From NCBI GenBank assembly GCA_023145575.1, contig JAGLDN010000050.1, positions 1 through 15,671 of the forward strand: DNA of 15,671 nt. The letters are read 5' to 3'. This document shows positions 14,354 through 15,671 of the stretch, in pieces. A program made the position numbers and the translations under genes. The notes beneath the pieces were generated by a model. It searched no databases. It was given only the letters and a program-made list of their open reading frames with translations, and had not been told where the DNA came from. How positions within the stretch are numbered: position 1 is the first letter of the stretch; each line of letters opens with the position of its first letter. Origin of the DNA: Psychromonas sp. (GTDB lineage Bacteria > Pseudomonadota > Gammaproteobacteria > Enterobacterales > Psychromonadaceae).

Positions 14354-15559
14354 ATGCAAAATGGTGCTAAACATTTATTATTACTGCTAATTTCTCTCTT
14401 TATGTTAGTAGGTTGTTCTATTTTTTCAAGCGAAAAACCGGTGTTCACCATGAATGAGCGTCCAGTTTTCAAACAGAGCTATAAGCCAGTTATCGCATGG
14501 ACAACAAGTATTGGCAGTGGTGTCGGAAAATACTATTCACAATTAACACCTGCAACAGATAGCGATGCCGTTTATGCCGCATCTCGTGATGGCGAAGTTT
14601 CAGCATTGAATTTACAGACCGGTAAAACGATTTGGTCAGTTGATTTGAGTAAGATAGCTAAAAATGATTTTAATAGCGCGGCACGTTTCTCAGGCGGTAT
14701 TGGTCAAGATAGTGATCTTTTATTCATTGGCACTGAAAACGGACAGGTGCTTGCTATCAACAAAAAACAGGGCAAGTTGGCATGGATTTCAGATGTAAAA
14801 GGTGAAGTTATCGCAACACCTGTTTATTCAGACGACATGGTTATTGTGCATACAAATCGCGGGGATTTACTGTCATTGAATGCCCAAACGGGCAAGGAAA
14901 ATTGGTCTCAAAGCAATAAACAACCAAACCTTAGTTTAAGGGGAAGCAGTGCGCCATCGGTTGCAGAAGGTGGCGTTGTTTATGGTCGCAGTGATGGTTT
15001 CCTTTGTGTTGTGCGTTTACAGACAGGACAACCCTTATGGGAATTACCAATTGCACGAGCGCATGGTGCAACAGCGCTTGATCGCTTAACTGATATTGAT
15101 ATGAAGCCTGTGATCATTGATAACGTGATATATGCGCAGGCTTATAATGGCAACATGGTTGCAATTCAATTATTAACCAGCAAACAACTCTGGTCGCAAC
15201 CTTATTCTGGCTATAATAATATTGCAGCATCAGGAGAAACTTTATATATCACAGATCATCGTGGTTACATCTATGCACTAGACCAAATGACAGGAAAAAA
15301 AATCTGGGAAAACAAACAGCTAAGTTATCGAAATGTCACCAGTATCGCGGTTGCTAATCAGTATATTGTTATCGGGGATGCAGAAGGTTATTTGTATTGG
15401 ATTAATCGAGATGACGGTAAATTTGTTGCACAACAAAAGCTTGATTCAGATGGTTTATATATAGCACCGATAGTCACTGAAAATTATTTATATCTGCAAA
15501 CACGTAGTGGTGATTTAATTGCAATTGAAAAACCTTCGTTAAGTCGCAGAAAAAATTAG
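14354..15559 (+). CDS. bamB: outer-membrane assembly lipoprotein BamB
   Basis: Lipoprotein of the BAM complex that binds BamA POTRA domains and helps hand over beta-barrel substrates. It has 401 residues (E. coli 392). The signal peptide ends in the lipobox LVGC with lipidated Cys21, and SI at +2/+3 favours outer-membrane sorting. The remainder is an eight-bladed PQQ-like propeller, seen as repeated WxxxxxGxxxxxP...V..DG..yAl...tGk..W units; the conserved DAEGYLYWINRDDGKFVAQQ lies near the C-terminus. AGAG precedes the ATG, 14 bases after yfgM. The usual next gene, der, does not begin in the remaining 112 bases. Confidence 0.95.
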   Translation: MQNGAKHLLLLLISLFMLVGCSIFSSEKPVFTMNERPVFKQSYKPVIAWTTSIGSGVGKYYSQLTPATDSDAVYAASRDGEVSALNLQTGKTIWSVDLSKIAKNDFNSAARFSGGIGQDSDLLFIGTENGQVLAINKKQGKLAWISDVKGEVIATPVYSDDMVIVHTNRGDLLSLNAQTGKENWSQSNKQPNLSLRGSSAPSVAEGGVVYGRSDGFLCVVRLQTGQPLWELPIARAHGATALDRLTDIDMKPVIIDNVIYAQAYNGNMVAIQLLTSKQLWSQPYSGYNNIAASGETLYITDHRGYIYALDQMTGKKIWENKQLSYRNVTSIAVANQYIVIGDAEGYLYWINRDDGKFVAQQKLDSDGLYIAPIVTENYLYLQTRSGDLIAIEKPSLSRRKN

Positions 15560-15624
15560 GAAATTGAGGATATTCCACGGATGGATATCAAAGTTAATAT
15601 TCTCAAAAATTAGTCGAGACTTAG

Positions 15625-15668
15625 TATACCCATGTGACGTAAAATTACTTTGAAGTAACACGGGTATA
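15625..15668 (+). mobile_element. family B element, 44-bp palindromic copy 4
   Basis: TATACCCATGTGACGTAAAA at 15625 is inverted at 15668 (read back, TATACCCGTGTTACTTCAAA). The two ends meet almost directly, so the transcript would fold into a single long hairpin. It lies 65 bases beyond the bamB stop, where it could end or stabilise the bamB message. Just before it, an 11-codon frame from 15581 (MDIKVNILKN, then TAG) is not recognised. Confidence 0.7.
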
Positions 15669-15671
15669 TAA

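Overview
The window is AT-rich chromosomal DNA from a gammaproteobacterium. It carries ten intact housekeeping genes and one tRNA, separated by unusually long stretches packed with decayed mobile DNA. The gene set and local orders (tig-clpP; perM divergent from bepA; pmbA divergent from darP; hisS-yfgM-bamB) are those of Enterobacterales, Vibrionales and Alteromonadales. The secreted ATP-dependent ligase (LigE type), AT-rich codon use and dense small repeats suggest a marine, possibly cold-adapted or host-associated lineage (Psychromonas/Moritella/Vibrionaceae-like). That placement is inference. Genes occupy only about two thirds of the window (about 10.4 of 15.7 kb), low for a free-living relative.

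Layout. 1-533: gene-free, with one copy of an inverted-repeat element where clpX would be expected. 534-2562 (minus): trigger factor then ClpP. 2563-3101: gene-free, with an AT-rich 7-bp tandem repeat and several hairpins. 3102-4169 (minus): PerM-type AI-2E transporter. 4170-6092: gene-free, with an IS end, a decayed IS with frameshifted transposase, and miniature elements nested inside it. 6093-7538 (plus): BepA, followed by tRNA-Ala(GGC) on the minus strand. 7955-8779 (minus): LigE. 8903-10228 (minus): PmbA/TldE. 10308-10814 (plus): DarP (YjgA). 10815-12085: gene-free, with further element copies and an unrecognised stretch. 12086-15559 (plus): hisS, yfgM, bamB, with a repeat element between hisS and yfgM. 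A 44-bp palindromic repeat closes the window just after bamB, before where der usually lies.

Functionally the genes cover protein folding and turnover (Tig, ClpP), outer-membrane assembly and quality control (BepA, BamB, YfgM), translation (HisS, tRNA-Ala), 50S assembly (DarP), peptide processing (PmbA), membrane transport (PerM) and a periplasmic DNA ligase.

The main discovery is two families of miniature inverted-repeat elements. Family A is about 390-405 bp, with ends reading TATACCCGTTACCATTC, an internal double hairpin and a tiny ORF behind a Shine-Dalgarno-like GGAG. Family B has ends reading TATACCCATGTGACGTAAA and runs from 41 to about 260 bp. One B copy sits inside an A copy that itself lies inside the dead IS. 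Comparison with the uninterrupted A copy shows a duplicated TA at the B insertion point, the hallmark of IS630/Tc1/mariner-type transposition.
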